A stretch of DNA of 64,000 bases from Zoroaster sp. YZ-2022 (lineage: Eukaryota; Echinodermata; Asteroidea; Forcipulatida; Zoroasteridae), in the NCBI GenBank assembly GCA_029582265.1, contig CM055830.1, forward strand, positions 36,264,718 to 36,328,717, in the 5' to 3' direction. The notes under the pieces were generated by a model. It did not search any database. It saw only the letters and a program-made list of their open reading frames with translations, and was not told the origin of the DNA. This document shows positions 22,742-31,835 of the stretch, piece after piece; the first letter of the stretch is position 1, and every line of letters begins with the position of its first letter. The translations under genes were made by a program, and so were the position numbers.

Positions 22742-23122
22742 TTAAATTTTTTCTCCTAACGTAACGTCTCTTTCTAACATTTTTTGAAACGTTTCTTTAA
22801 TTCTACTGATTTGACTACGAAGATTGAGCTCATTTTCACTCGCGGCTTCTAATCTCAATCGTCTTTCTTCTTGTTTATCTCGCAGTTGTTTACTAGTTTT
22901 TTCAGTTAATTCATTAAATCCACGCTGTTTACCGTCAAAAATTTATTCTTGTAGATTAGAAATTTCTTTGTCAACTTGGCTCAATGTGGCTAAATTTAAT
23001 TCAAGATGGCCTCTAGTCGTTTGTAAGGAACTATTGAGCCCCGAGATTTCTCGCCATGGAATGTCCAATTCTGTTGGAATGTTTAATTTTGTTTGAATTT
23101 CTTTATCTCTCTTGAGAGTCAT
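22742..23122 (-). pseudogene. Coiled-coil protein with one in-frame stop
   Basis: From an ATG at 23122, which overlaps the end of the upstream gene by 20 bases, the frame runs 126 codons to TAA at 22742, with a single TAA at 22943 in the middle. The sequence before and after is charged and heptad-like: LELNLATLSQVDKEISNLQE before the stop, and a KQLRDKQEERRLRLEASENE stretch after it. It is therefore best read as one coiled-coil gene interrupted by one mutation. Neither half appears as a long open frame, so it is easily missed. The overlap (atgactctcaagagagataa) suggests coupled or overlapping translation with the 23103-23666 gene. Confidence 0.55.
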
Positions 23123-23666
23123 AACGCCATTTCGACAGCTTCTTCCACTTTTTTTTAGATTTTTCTACCTGTTGCATCGGTATAGGTGGTAACCTTCTAC
23201 CACTACTTGTTTTAGCGGCTGGCTCTTCCACCGGTTTTTCCGCTTCTTTTATAACATCGTTTATAGCTTTTTTACTATATTTACCAAATGGTAATAAATC
23301 ATATGAATTTAAACCGCTTATACCGCTTAACTTCAAAAAGGTACCCTCTTTTCCTTTTCCTAGATTCGTTAGTCGTATTTCTTTACCACCTTTTATAAAA
23401 TAGAGTATACTTCTATCTTTTTCATCTAATTTCTCTATAAACTTATTATAGTCTTTAAAAGCGTTTTCATGGCCTATACTTGCATAAAAATCATTAACTG
23501 TTGTTCTAAGTGCTATAGATTTTAAAGATAAATCTTTTTCAGTTGGAAGATTACCCAAGTTGATAATTTCATCATCTCCATCAAACATATCATCTACGTT
23601 TACATCATCTTCAGGGTGATTATACGCTGGGTCCATCGGTAAAAGATCATAACCTCCTTTTGCCAT
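23103..23666 (-). CDS. Acidic N-terminus, basic C-terminus protein
   Basis: An intact 187-residue protein. Residues 1-40 are acidic (HPEDDVNVDDMFDGDDEII). The middle holds a compact region with KDYNKFIEKLDEKDRSILYF and a SGISGLNSYDLLPFGKYSKK segment. The end is basic (VEKSKKKWKKLSKWRY). Opposite charge at the two ends suggests a scaffold or genome-associated virion protein, but this is a guess. It starts 44 bases after the annotated stop of the gene at 23711, directly behind a TTATAAAATGG box, and its 3' end overlaps the coiled-coil gene by 20 bases. Confidence 0.65.
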   Translation of the reverse strand: MAKGGYDLLPMDPAYNHPEDDVNVDDMFDGDDEIINLGNLPTEKDLSLKSIALRTTVNDFYASIGHENAFKDYNKFIEKLDEKDRSILYFIKGGKEIRLTNLGKGKEGTFLKLSGISGLNSYDLLPFGKYSKKAINDVIKEAEKPVEEPAAKTSSGRRLPPIPMQQVEKSKKKWKKLSKWRYDSQER

Positions 23667-23710
23667 TTTATAATTACTTTTTATCTTTTTTCAACAATTT
23701 ATAACTCGCG

Positions 23711-24085
23711 TTACCTACAACGCGTTTTTTGATCTTGGCTAGGAACGTAAAAATCTTTTAGTTGCGGTTCGTCGTATAAATCTTGCGGTAAATTTATTCG
23801 TTTGTTCGTAACTCGCGAATATTCATTCATCGCTTCGTCAATGTTGTCGAACGTTCTTACGGCGCTCGATTCTTTTTGTATTTTCTCGTTCAAATAATCT
23901 AGATATTTTAAACGCTTTTTACTAAATTCGTCTCTAGCTTTCGAAAGTTGTTCTAACGCTAAATCATGCCTTTTGCGTTCTTGTTCGGCGTCGTTACTTC
24001 GTAAACTGCTAAATAAAAAATTGCTACCGGTAAATGCTAACGCGTTGACTATTGCGCCTCCAATCATCATCGCTATAGATACCAT
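23711..24085 (-). CDS. N-terminal membrane hairpin plus coiled-coil protein
   Basis: A 124-residue protein. MVSIAMMIGGAIVNALAFTG is hydrophobic and could insert in a membrane. It is followed by a charged coiled-coil region (EQERKRHDLALEQLSKARDE) and a C-terminal part with TFDNIDEAMNEYSRVTNKRI and LKDFYVPSQDQK. The frame stops at 23711 after an A-run (aaaaaa at about 23727). A different frame stays open from the A-run to 23674, right before the next gene, so the real C-terminus may have been lost through a one-base slip in that run. I recall similar proteins from invertebrate elements of this type. It diverges from the capsid gene at 24130. Confidence 0.6.
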   Translation of the reverse strand: MVSIAMMIGGAIVNALAFTGSNFLFSSLRSNDAEQERKRHDLALEQLSKARDEFSKKRLKYLDYLNEKIQKESSAVRTFDNIDEAMNEYSRVTNKRINLPQDLYDEPQLKDFYVPSQDQKTRCR

Positions 24086-24129
24086 TTTATTTATAATTTT
24101 TAAAAAATTATATTTAACGAGTATAAAAT
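24086..24129. promoter_or_regulatory. 44-bp divergent promoter of capsid gene
   Basis: An AT-rich gap between divergent starts. The right half, attatatttaacgagtataaaatATG, is nearly repeated at 27575-27600. The left half reads ATTATAAATAAAATG toward the other gene. The TATAAAAT box ends only one base before or at the capsid start codon. Confidence 0.6.
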
Positions 24130-25409
24130 ATGGCTAATAATACGTACGGAGATGCGCTCGATCCATACAGAAGAATAAGAGAAACTCGAGGTATAAAAGG
24201 ACTGCGACAAAAAGTTGTCATTACAAACAATCCGAGTACCATTACCGAAAATCAATTGTTGACAGTTCGTTTTCCAAATTTAGGAATGAACGACGTTATC
24301 GTTCCAAATACCGCTAGATTAGCTTTTAATATACAACTTGTTTGTACGGATGATGATACTCGAACGTTGGTACAAAACATTGGTAGAGCGATCGTAAAAC
24401 ATATAATTATTAAAATGGAAGGAAATGAAATATTTTCATTAGACGATGCGGATGTTTTCAATTGTTATAAAGACGAATGGTTAACACTTAGATCAACGCG
24501 ATAATTTAACGTATCAAGGAATCGAAACTGTAAACGTAACTAAATTTAGAATAAACGCTAGCGATAAGGTTCCCGCGGGTAACGGAGGAAAAGATAAAGC
24601 TATCGCGGATACGTATAAAAATAGATATTACATTCCGCTTGATTTTGAATTGTTGACCGATCATCAGCCCTACTACCAATCGGGGATCGGAGATCGATTG
24701 ACTTACGAACTCGTGTTTAATAAATTTTCGAGCGTGATTAAAAACACCGACGATAATGCGAAATATACTATAAGCGGGATTTCTTTAGAATTTGAAGTCG
24801 TTCATATGCCGGAACTCGCTCGAACGATTACAAATCAATACAGTAACCGGTTGAGTATATTGTTTGATCGCGTACTAAGACAGAGCGTAACGCCGTTAAA
24901 CAAAAAAGACACGACGTGGAATATAAATTTAAATACCCCCGCAAAAAGTATGAAAGGAATATTGTTTTTATTCAAAGAACCCAACGTGCAAGAAAGCAAC
25001 AAGTTTTATAAATCCAAAAATCGATAAAGTTTCAATTACCATCGAAGGCGTTCCTAATCAACTCTACGCGCACGGAATGCAAAGGTATCAACATTGGGAA
25101 GAGATTTCTAAATATTTCGGTGATTCGAAACAACAACACGCTATTCGAATCGTTAAAGCTTTAAATTTATCCAACGTTAAACAAGCCGATTATTTACTAA
25201 ATCGATACGGTTTATTTATAGATTTGAGAACTAGCGCCGATAGTAAATTACACGGAAGCGGAAGACGACTACAAAACTTATCCGAAGGAATTACCATTCA
25301 AATTGATAAAGAAGCGGAAGCCGCGGGTGAACTAAACATGTATACATTTATTATTATGGACGCGCAACTCGTTATAAGAAATGGGCGTTTTGAATCCGTC
25401 GATTATTAA
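24130..25409 (+). pseudogene. Candidate double-jelly-roll major capsid protein, two frameshifts
   Basis: Three consecutive open frames (24130-24504, 24650-25027, 25077-25409) form one protein of about 425 residues split by frameshifts near 24490 and near 25015. Seen motifs are RFPNLGMNDVIVPNTARLAF, NIGRAIVKHIIIKMEGNEIF and DDADVFNCYKDEW in the first part; YTISGISLEFEVVHMPELAR in the second; and LFIDLRTSADSKLHGSGRRL plus YTFIIMDAQLVIRNGRFES in the third. Length, beta-rich pattern and position directly before the packaging ATPase fit the major capsid protein of polinton-like viruses. I recall this family in cnidarian, mollusc and placozoan assemblies as uncharacterised proteins. The capsid call is an inference from context and pattern; a structure prediction would decide it. 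Confidence 0.6.
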
Positions 25410-25427
25410 CGCCTAATATTAAAAGGG

Positions 25428-26006
25428 ATGTTACCTAAATATCCACACGCCGCGTTAATTTGCGGTCAAACCGGATGCGGAAAAACTGAATTTATTTAAA
25501 ATTTATTAGAAAAAGAATATTTTAAACATTTTGAAAATATCGTTATATTATGCCCCACCATCTTTGACAACGATACTTATAAAAATAGAAAATGGATTCA
25601 AAACGATGGTAATGTACACGTTGACGAGTTAAACAATATTTCGTTAAACCGAGCTATACAAATGTATAGCGATATATTTAAAAGAGAGGAAACGTTGTTT
25701 ATTATCGATGATTGTAGCGCGAATAAAGGATTACATTATAAAAAATACGACCGGAATAATAAATGTATGATTACCCAATTGGCTTTTAGAGGTAGACACG
25801 TTAAACATAGTTTTAGAGAGCAACTCAAATGGGTGTGTTTATTTTATTGTAAAGATAGAGACTCGTTTGAGAATTGTCTTCGAGAAAATGATGTTATACC
25901 GACGGCCGAGTTACGAGAGCGAGTGCGTGAGAAATTAAAACGAGCTAAACATCGCAAATTGATTTTAAAAACGGATCAACCTACCGGTTATGCGATACTC
26001 GACTAA
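25428..26006 (+). pseudogene. A32/FtsK-HerA-like genome packaging ATPase, one in-frame stop
   Basis: Starting at ATG 25428, 18 bases after the capsid gene stop, the frame encodes a 192-residue P-loop ATPase interrupted by a single TAA at 25497. The Walker A motif is GQTGCGKTE (residues 13-21), immediately before the stop. The Walker B motif is TLFIIDDCS (about residues 84-92), preceded by a beta strand with IVILCPTIFDN. Downstream, QLAFRGRHVKHSF fits the sensor/arginine region of viral DNA-packaging ATPases. Such enzymes pump DNA into the capsid. Length is at the short end for the family. Because the stop follows the P-loop, no functional enzyme is expected without readthrough. Confidence 0.7.
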
Positions 26007-26019
26007 GTTGTTGTCGGTG

Positions 26020-26305
26020 TAGTACAATTACCTATAGGTCGTTGGTAGTTACTAGTAGGTTAGTTGGTAATTACCTATAGGTAGTTGGTAGTTACTAGTA
26101 GGTTAGTTGGTAATTACCTATAGGTCGTTGGTAGTTACTAGTAGGTTAGTTGGTAATTACCTATAGGTAGTTCGTAGTTACTAGTAGGTTAGTTGGTAAT
26201 TACCTATAGGTCGTTGGTAGTTACTAGTAGGTTAGTTGGTAATTACCTATAGGTAGTTGGTAATTACCTATAGGTAGTTGGTAGTTACTAGTAGGTTAGT
26301 GTTTT
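26020..26305. repeat. 43-bp tandem repeat with tacctataggta palindrome
   Basis: Six to seven units read ggt(c/a)gttggtagttactag, taggttagttggtaattacctata, with period 43. Alternating units differ mainly at one base (ggtcg/ggtag), giving a higher-order 86-bp pattern. Each unit holds tacctataggta, a perfect 12-bp palindrome, and actagt. It lies between the packaging ATPase and the rightward small genes. Confidence 0.9.
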
Positions 26306-26340
26306 TTATTTTTTAAATATCATAGGATATATATATAAAT
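26306..26340 (+). promoter_or_regulatory. TATA-type leader of small gene
   Basis: aggatatatatataaatATGG directly abuts the start at 26341, the same start-proximal TATA layout as the other genes of the element. Confidence 0.45.
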
Positions 26341-26499
26341 ATGGATACTGAAAAAATAAACAATTTGGTATATAATCTTACGCAACTTTTAACTACCGAA
26401 AAAGGAAAATGTTTACTAGTTTTTCTTTTGTTCTATATCGATGATGAACAATTTATAAAAGAACTAGTTTTATTTTCAAACGATGTTAAATTAAAATAA
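26341..26499 (+). CDS. Small hypothetical protein
   Basis: A 52-residue frame starting MDTEKINNLVYNLTQLLTTE and continuing through a hydrophobic segment (CLLVFLLFYIDD) to FIKELVLFSNDVKLK. A TATA box abuts the start. The stretch taaaagaactagttttattt at its end is repeated at about 26507-26530 (taaaagaactcgttttattt), where a second frame encodes KELVLFLNDNK and runs to about 26600. The gene may therefore have been partly duplicated or elongated and then broken. Not recognised. Confidence 0.45.
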   Translation: MDTEKINNLVYNLTQLLTTEKGKCLLVFLLFYIDDEQFIKELVLFSNDVKLK

Positions 26500-26606
26500 A
26501 ACTAGCTATAAAAGAACTCGTTTTATTTTTAAATGATAATAAAATGTACAAGTTGTTGGCTTTTTTTGAAAAATTAAAAAATATAATAAAAGCTGTTTAA
26601 TAATAA

Positions 26607-27216
26607 ATGGAAGAAGTTGCTAAACTATTGTCAGAAAATCCACCCGTGTCAAGTTTGCCGTCTACCGATAGTAATATAAACGACGACGCGCTACTATTAA
26701 AGCAAAAACTACGAGATAAACGACTTTTGGCGGTTGTGTCGGGAGGAGATTCCAAACAAATTTCGGTAAAGAGTATTGTATCAACGATATTGAAGCACTG
26801 AGTACGGAAGAGCGAGATGTATTACTCACGCAATACGAAACTAAATTAGGTCGTGATATAACGCAGTCTTTAGGTAGCGCCATTCTAACGCTATACGCTA
26901 AACTATTAGGATTTAGTTTAAATCGTATTGATTTATACGGTCATCAATTTCAAATTGACGATGAAGGTAAATTAATTTCGGATTTAGAAAAAGATCCATT
27001 CATTTTAGCATGCTTTCTACCGTAGCGTGTGAAATATACTACAAGTACGGAATGTTGATCGCGCCGCTCAGTGCAACGCTAATTACGGCAAAACATTTAA
27101 AAAGAAAAGAAGAATCTTGTATAGATAATAAAAGCGATGGAGACGAACGAGTTGGAGAATACGCAAACGCAACCGCAAGCTGTAAAAACGCCGTCGACTG
27201 TAACGAAACCGACTAA
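26607..27216 (+). pseudogene. Helical virion-type protein, two frameshifts
   Basis: The first frame starts at 26607 (MEEVAKLLSENPPVSSLPST) and covers a disordered, charged N-terminus. Around 26785 the homologous sequence moves to another frame containing LLTQYETKLGRDITQSLGSA and a FSLNRIDLYGHQFQIDDE segment. Around 27010 it moves again, to the part beginning MLSTVACEIYYKYGMLIAPL and ending at 27216. The three parts line up in order with a family I recall from cnidarian elements (a helical domain, then CELYYRYGM..APL). Two indels have destroyed it here. Function unknown; a virion component is likely from context. Confidence 0.55.
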
Positions 27217-27558
27217 AAAAGAAAAATCCCAAACAGAGTCGCGGCTGGGAAAAAACTCGCCGAACTTAATAAAAAGAAAAAAATACAACTCGCTAAAGAC
27301 GCGAGTAAAACTCGTTACACGACGGTGCAAGAGTCAACGAGTTACGTTCAAAAAGAAGAAAACAACTCGTCAAACTACTACTATTATATCGCTATTGGTT
27401 TAGCCGTTGGAGGTCTCGTTTATTTCCTTTTTAGTGAAAAAGGGCCAGCATCGATAAACGAACCGGTAAAACCCGCGCAAGCGCCACCTTTATCAAAACC
27501 AACGAGCTACGCCGCGCAAGCGCCAACGAGACAACAACATGTTTTTGAAATGGAATAA
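27137..27558 (+). pseudogene. Basic, single-pass membrane protein, frameshifted
   Basis: The start at 27137 overlaps the end of the previous gene by 80 bases. The first frame gives METNELENTQTQPQAVKTPS with a lysine-rich follow-up. Near 27230 the better continuation is in another frame, which carries RVAAGKKLAELNKKKKIQL and reaches the intact C-terminal part (27325-27558). That part has a tyrosine-rich patch, a membrane helix (YIAIGLAVGGLVYFLF) and a proline-rich tail. One frameshift therefore separates the basic N-terminus from the membrane anchor. A packaging or membrane role is plausible but unproved. Confidence 0.5.
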
Positions 27559-27570
27559 AAGTATTTTTTT

Positions 27571-27600
27571 TAAATAATTATATTGACGAGTATAAAATAT
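27571..27600 (+). promoter_or_regulatory. Second copy of the capsid-type promoter
   Basis: aataattatattgacgagtataaaatATG matches the capsid gene leader at 24104-24129 over about 25 bases, with identical acgagtataaaatATG. It suggests both genes belong to the same expression class. Confidence 0.6.
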
Positions 27601-27666
27601 GATGGATACGAAAACATTGGGTGACGCATACATTATGAACATACGTGCTGCTTTAATGGTTTGATT
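27601..27666 (+). pseudogene. Truncated first codons of a viral gene
   Basis: ATGATGGATACG opens 21 codons (MMDTKTLGDAYIMNIRAAL...) and then stops. It is preceded by the duplicated capsid-type promoter. The initial part, D-(K)-TLGDAYIMNIRAAL, looks like the opening of a real gene whose body is missing, replaced by host repeat from about 27670. This marks the likely right break of the element. Confidence 0.4.
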
Positions 27667-27689
27667 TGGTGTTTTATTTGCCGACTGAA

Positions 27690-27805
27690 TATATAGATAA
27701 TTGGCATAAGTGGACCGCCCACCAACATAGGGGCTGGTTAGCTCAGTTGGTAGAGCGCTCGTACGGTAATCGAGAGGTCGCGGGTTAGAGTCCGGCATCA
27801 GCCAA
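27690..27805 (+). mobile_element. tRNA-like SINE head
   Basis: GGCTGGTTAGCTCAGTTGGTAGAGC (about 27731) has a canonical A box and D arm. The acceptor ends pair (GGCTGGT with ATCAGCC), and a T-run follows at 27805. The anticodon stem has one mismatch, the T arm does not pair well and the B box is altered (GGTTAGAGTCC), so this is a tRNA-derived repeat, not a working tRNA. The preceding 40 bases, attggcataagtggaccgcc, recur at 28020-28062. Confidence 0.6.
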
Positions 27806-28557
27806 TTTTTCTTTGCTCGCTACCCGTTTATAATATTTCAGGTCAGTTTATCCATATAAATCTACTTTGTGTACAACCACATAAAAGGCTTGTGTCCCGT
27901 TAATTGTGTGATCCACGCTACTGCCGTTACCCGGGTTGTTTGCATCTGACCGGGGCTTGATCCCTGGCTACTTGGCAGATATGGTTTGGCCTCTGACCTG
28001 GCCCCATAGAGCAATAGATGATTGGCATAAGTGGACCGCCCACCAACATAGGGGCTGGTAGTCTATTTCGTCACTTTATAGACTTTCTGCACAGTGATTG
28101 GCAAACTACAAAATCAAAACGGCGTTGTCAAAAATATGAAATAAAATATTTTTTGTTTTTAACATTATCATTATCCAATATTGTCGATTACATGTGCTAA
28201 GTCAATGACAGGAAATGAAATCACAAACATGCATGTACGATAAGACCATAGATGGTAAGGCGTTACATTGTGCTTGTACATTTACAATAGGCCTACATAC
28301 ACGTTCTCCCGCTGGGTCGCACAAAGGTATACCGCGGTGGAGCATGAGTGCGACGAATACGTGCACGGCGAGAGGTCGTCTGCTGACGCGGTCGATAGTG
28401 CATGGTACTGAAAATTAGCAAAGCACCATTCTCCACATGTACAATCTTTGTTCGTCTGAAAAGTAATGTATGACTTTGATTGAATCTGTCTTCATATGTT
28501 GAGCACAGCGTTAACATAAATAAAGAACAAATGTAAACATGTATAAGAATAATGACC
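27806..28557. other. Repeat debris, no gene seen
   Basis: A second copy of the attggcataagtggaccgcc segment lies at 28020-28062. No coding region supported. Confidence 0.4.
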
Positions 28558-28962
28558 ACGCTTTACACGCTTGTTGATGTTGTCTACAGTTTCCTTATTG
28601 CTATGACGTATGGACAACTGAAACAGCCGTGACATTGGCTTTACGCGCATGTTGATGTTGTCTACAGTTTCCTTATTGCTCTAGTAGCTATGACGTATGA
28701 ACGACAACTGAAACAGCCGTGACATTGGCTTTACACGCATGTTGATGTTGTCTACAGTTTCCTCATTGCTCTAGTAGCTGTGACGTATGAACGACAACTG
28801 AAACAGCCGTGACATTGGCTTTACACGCATGTTGATGTTGTCTACAGTTTCCTCATTGCTCTAGTAGCTATGCCATATGAACGACAACTGAAACAGCCGT
28901 AACATTGGCTTTACACGCATGTTGATGTTGTCTACAGTTTCCTTATTGCTCTCATAGCTATT
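28558..28962. repeat. 90-bp tandem repeat, about 4.5 copies
   Basis: The unit contains 'gttgatgttgtctacagttt' and 'gacaactgaaacagccgtga' and recurs at 90-bp spacing, with the first unit slightly shorter. Confidence 0.9.
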
Positions 28963-30174
28963 TCTGGGTCAAGGTTTTTTTTATTTATTTTTTATATACG
29001 CATGCTTATATATTTACTGTGTTTTTGTTACAATCAACCGCAATTGCAATGCAAACAGAATAAGCTCGTCCTGAGCGAGTTTTGTCTGAACGTTCATATT
29101 TCATATTTGTAATAAAATATTATTTCATTTAAAACTTTCGCTGGAAATTCGACATTTAAAGGAATGGATAAAATACAAACATTTGAAAATAAAAAGCTTC
29201 AAAAATGATTTTCATTTAATACGGATAAAATGATTTCACATTGACATTTGTTAATCACACAACATGCCTGAATGAGCAATCCAGGGTGAAAATGGATCGA
29301 CAGAAAAATAAAAATTAATACTTAGACATTTATAATATTCTAGAAAGTACTTCATACAGAGATAATGATAGTCAGGGTTGGAAAGATAACAGAAAGAAAC
29401 AACAACAATAAATATTTAAGCACGAAACAAAAATGAATACAAAATAGACAGACAACAAGCAGTGAGGTTTACAGTTGGCCAAAACATTCCTACTTTTCTA
29501 ATCACTTAATCTCCCATCTTCAAAGTAAACCTGGAATTGACGGAGAGCAAGATGATGGTTCGTCACTTTGGTCCCCCGCCGTATATGGGTCCTGGACCAC
29601 ACGGTAAATACGACTGGGTGATAAAAGTCATGCAAAGCATACCGAACAGATGCCCGAATGCCCGAACAGGTGAGAAAACTACAGATATAAAGTGATCGTT
29701 TACTCGTACTAAGCTCGGGTCCATTATTATCCGTGGCCACGCCCCCATGGGGATTTATCCAGTAGTAAAGATCAAGCAACAATTCCTTATTGAAACAGTT
29801 TGATTTGATTTTAAGGGGAACTTTTCATAAAAGTAAATTTGGTGAAGTAAATCAGAAGGTCGTTTTCGACCAGGTCATGTGTTTGTAATATCTATAATTG
29901 ATTTCTACACACATTCATGATCCGCATAAAGTATGATTAGTAACAATATGAAGAAATCTCCAAAAATGTTGGATCAAATATCATTAGCGGCTTCGATCGC
30001 CAAATATGAACACCATAGAAGAATCAAGTTGACATTACTGTTGTTATATTCTAACAAACCAGTCAACATTTGGTAATTCTTGTAACGTTACAACTATTAC
30101 CAAAACTATTAACTGAAAATCAACCTGATAAATTACTCCTCTGGAAGTGCTTTCATTTTACACACATTTTACAC
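28963..30174. other. Intronic DNA with relics of the EGF-exon intron module
   Basis: Pieces such as tatgaacaccatagaagaat (about 30004) and cacacattcatgatcc (about 29908) also occur in the introns behind the EGF exons at 48.6, 49.8, 51.4 and 51.6 kb. No exon was found beside them. The interval otherwise shows no gene. Confidence 0.45.
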
Positions 30175-31075
30175 ACATTGCCCACTATCCAATGACAATG
30201 GATGCAGCCTAATACTAGACCTGCGTAGGTCCTATACTGTATTATACACATTGCCCACTATCCAATGACAATGGATGCAGCCTAATACTAGACCTGCGTA
30301 GGTCCTATACTGTATTATACACACTGCCCACTATCCAATGACAATGGATGCAGCCTAATACTAGACCTGCGTAGCTCCTATACTGTATTATACACATTGC
30401 CCACTATCCAATGACGATGGATGCATCCTAATACTAGACCTGCGTAGGTCCTATACTGTATGATACACACTGCCCACTATCCAATGACAATGGATGCAGC
30501 CTAATACTAGACCTGCGTAGCTCCTATACTGTATTATACACATTGCCCACTATCCAATGACGATGGATGCAGCCTAATACTAGACCTGCGTAGGTCCTAT
30601 ACTGTATCATACACACTGCCCACTATCCAATGACAATGGGTGCAGCATAATACTGGACCTGCGTAGCTCCTATACTGTATTATACACATTGCCCACTATC
30701 CAATGACAATGGATGCAGCCTAATACTCGACCTGCGTAGCTCCTATACTGTATTATACACATTGCCCACTATCCAATGACAATGGATGCAGCCTAATACT
30801 GGACCTGCGTAGGTCCTATACTGTATTCTACACATTGCCCACTATCCAATGACAATGGATGCAGCCTAATACTACAACCTGCGTAGCTCCTATACTGTAT
30901 TATACACATTGCCCACTATCCAATGACAATGGATGCAGCCTAATACTAGACCTGCGTAGGTCCTATACTGTATTATACACATTGCCCACTATCCAATGAC
31001 AATGGATGCAGCCTAATACTAGACCTGCGTAGCTCCTATACTGTATTATACACATTACCCACTATCCATACTAGA
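30175..31075. repeat. 73-bp minisatellite, about 12 copies
   Basis: The unit contains 'cacattgcccactatccaat' and 'gcctaatactagacctgcgt', period 73. Variants alternate (cacatt/cacact, taggtcc/tagctcc), so pairs of units were amplified together. A single-copy relative is split by a MITE in the intron at 52310-52570. Confidence 0.93.
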
Positions 31076-31835
31076 AACGTACGACCCGTTTCACTGAGTG
31101 AAACAACATAATAATTAAACATTTATTTCGGAATTTACGAAGTTCTTGTAAAGATTTAATTTGAGCTATGAAAAAACAACTGAACTTTAAGCTGATGGTG
31201 GGAATAACATTATGTAAACTAAACGGTGCAGCCGCCATGGCACGCTGCTAGATGCTTATGGCCCTGTCACACTGTTGCGTATCGTACTAGCGTATGCCAG
31301 CGTATGAAAATTATCACTCATACGCTGGTATACGCTGACATACGCTAGGGGTACGTTAGGCATAGGTTGTATACGTTTCAAGCACGGTGGCATACGCTGG
31401 CATACGCTGGCATACGCTGAGGCAGAAATAAATTTTTAAGCATGCTTAAAAATTTTGTGCGTATGCGGACGTATGGTTAATACGCTAAGCATACGCTAGG
31501 CATACGCTGAATACCCTAGAGGTACGATATAGGTACGTTACTCATAGGTCGAGTACGCTGGACATAAGTTGCCATACGTTGGCATGAAGGTGTACCGTAC
31601 AGCTAGCGTATTGATAGCGCATTGATAGCGCATGAGTAACGTACTTCTAAAGTGTGTCTGACGTATCTGCAACGTATATAGACATCTTGGCGTATGCCTG
31701 ACGATTGAGTAACGTATTTAACGTATTTAACGATGATTGCTTCTTGGGAGGCATGATCGAGAGAGATGTCGACAGAGATGCTGATAGCCCGCCGTCTACT
31801 GCAATAATGCAGCAATGTGGAAAGGCCGCCGATTA

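Larger units (their letters stand above)
17877..27670. mobile_element. Endogenous polinton-like virus element, partly decayed
   Basis: About 9.8 kb of tightly packed, intron-free genes on both strands. Base use differs from the flanks: AT-rich, but with many CpG-containing codons (gcg, acg, cga). Hallmarks are a candidate major capsid protein (24130) and a packaging ATPase with Walker A and B motifs (25428), plus several small membrane and coiled-coil proteins. Most starts lie immediately downstream of TATAAA-like boxes. No polymerase, integrase, protease or clear terminal inverted repeats were found, so it is either incomplete or of a lineage that lacks them. Several genes are broken. The left edge is placed where copy B homology ends. 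The right edge is uncertain and set after a truncated frame at 27601-27666. Confidence 0.65.

Noticed and set aside
22824..23096. A + strand frame of 90 residues
   Set aside because: It is antisense to the coiled-coil gene at 22742-23122 and Ser/Leu-rich as expected for a shadow.
27731..27805. A functional tRNA gene
   Set aside because: The anticodon stem has a mismatch, the T arm is unpaired and the B box is altered; a neighbour segment repeats elsewhere, so it is a SINE-type repeat.
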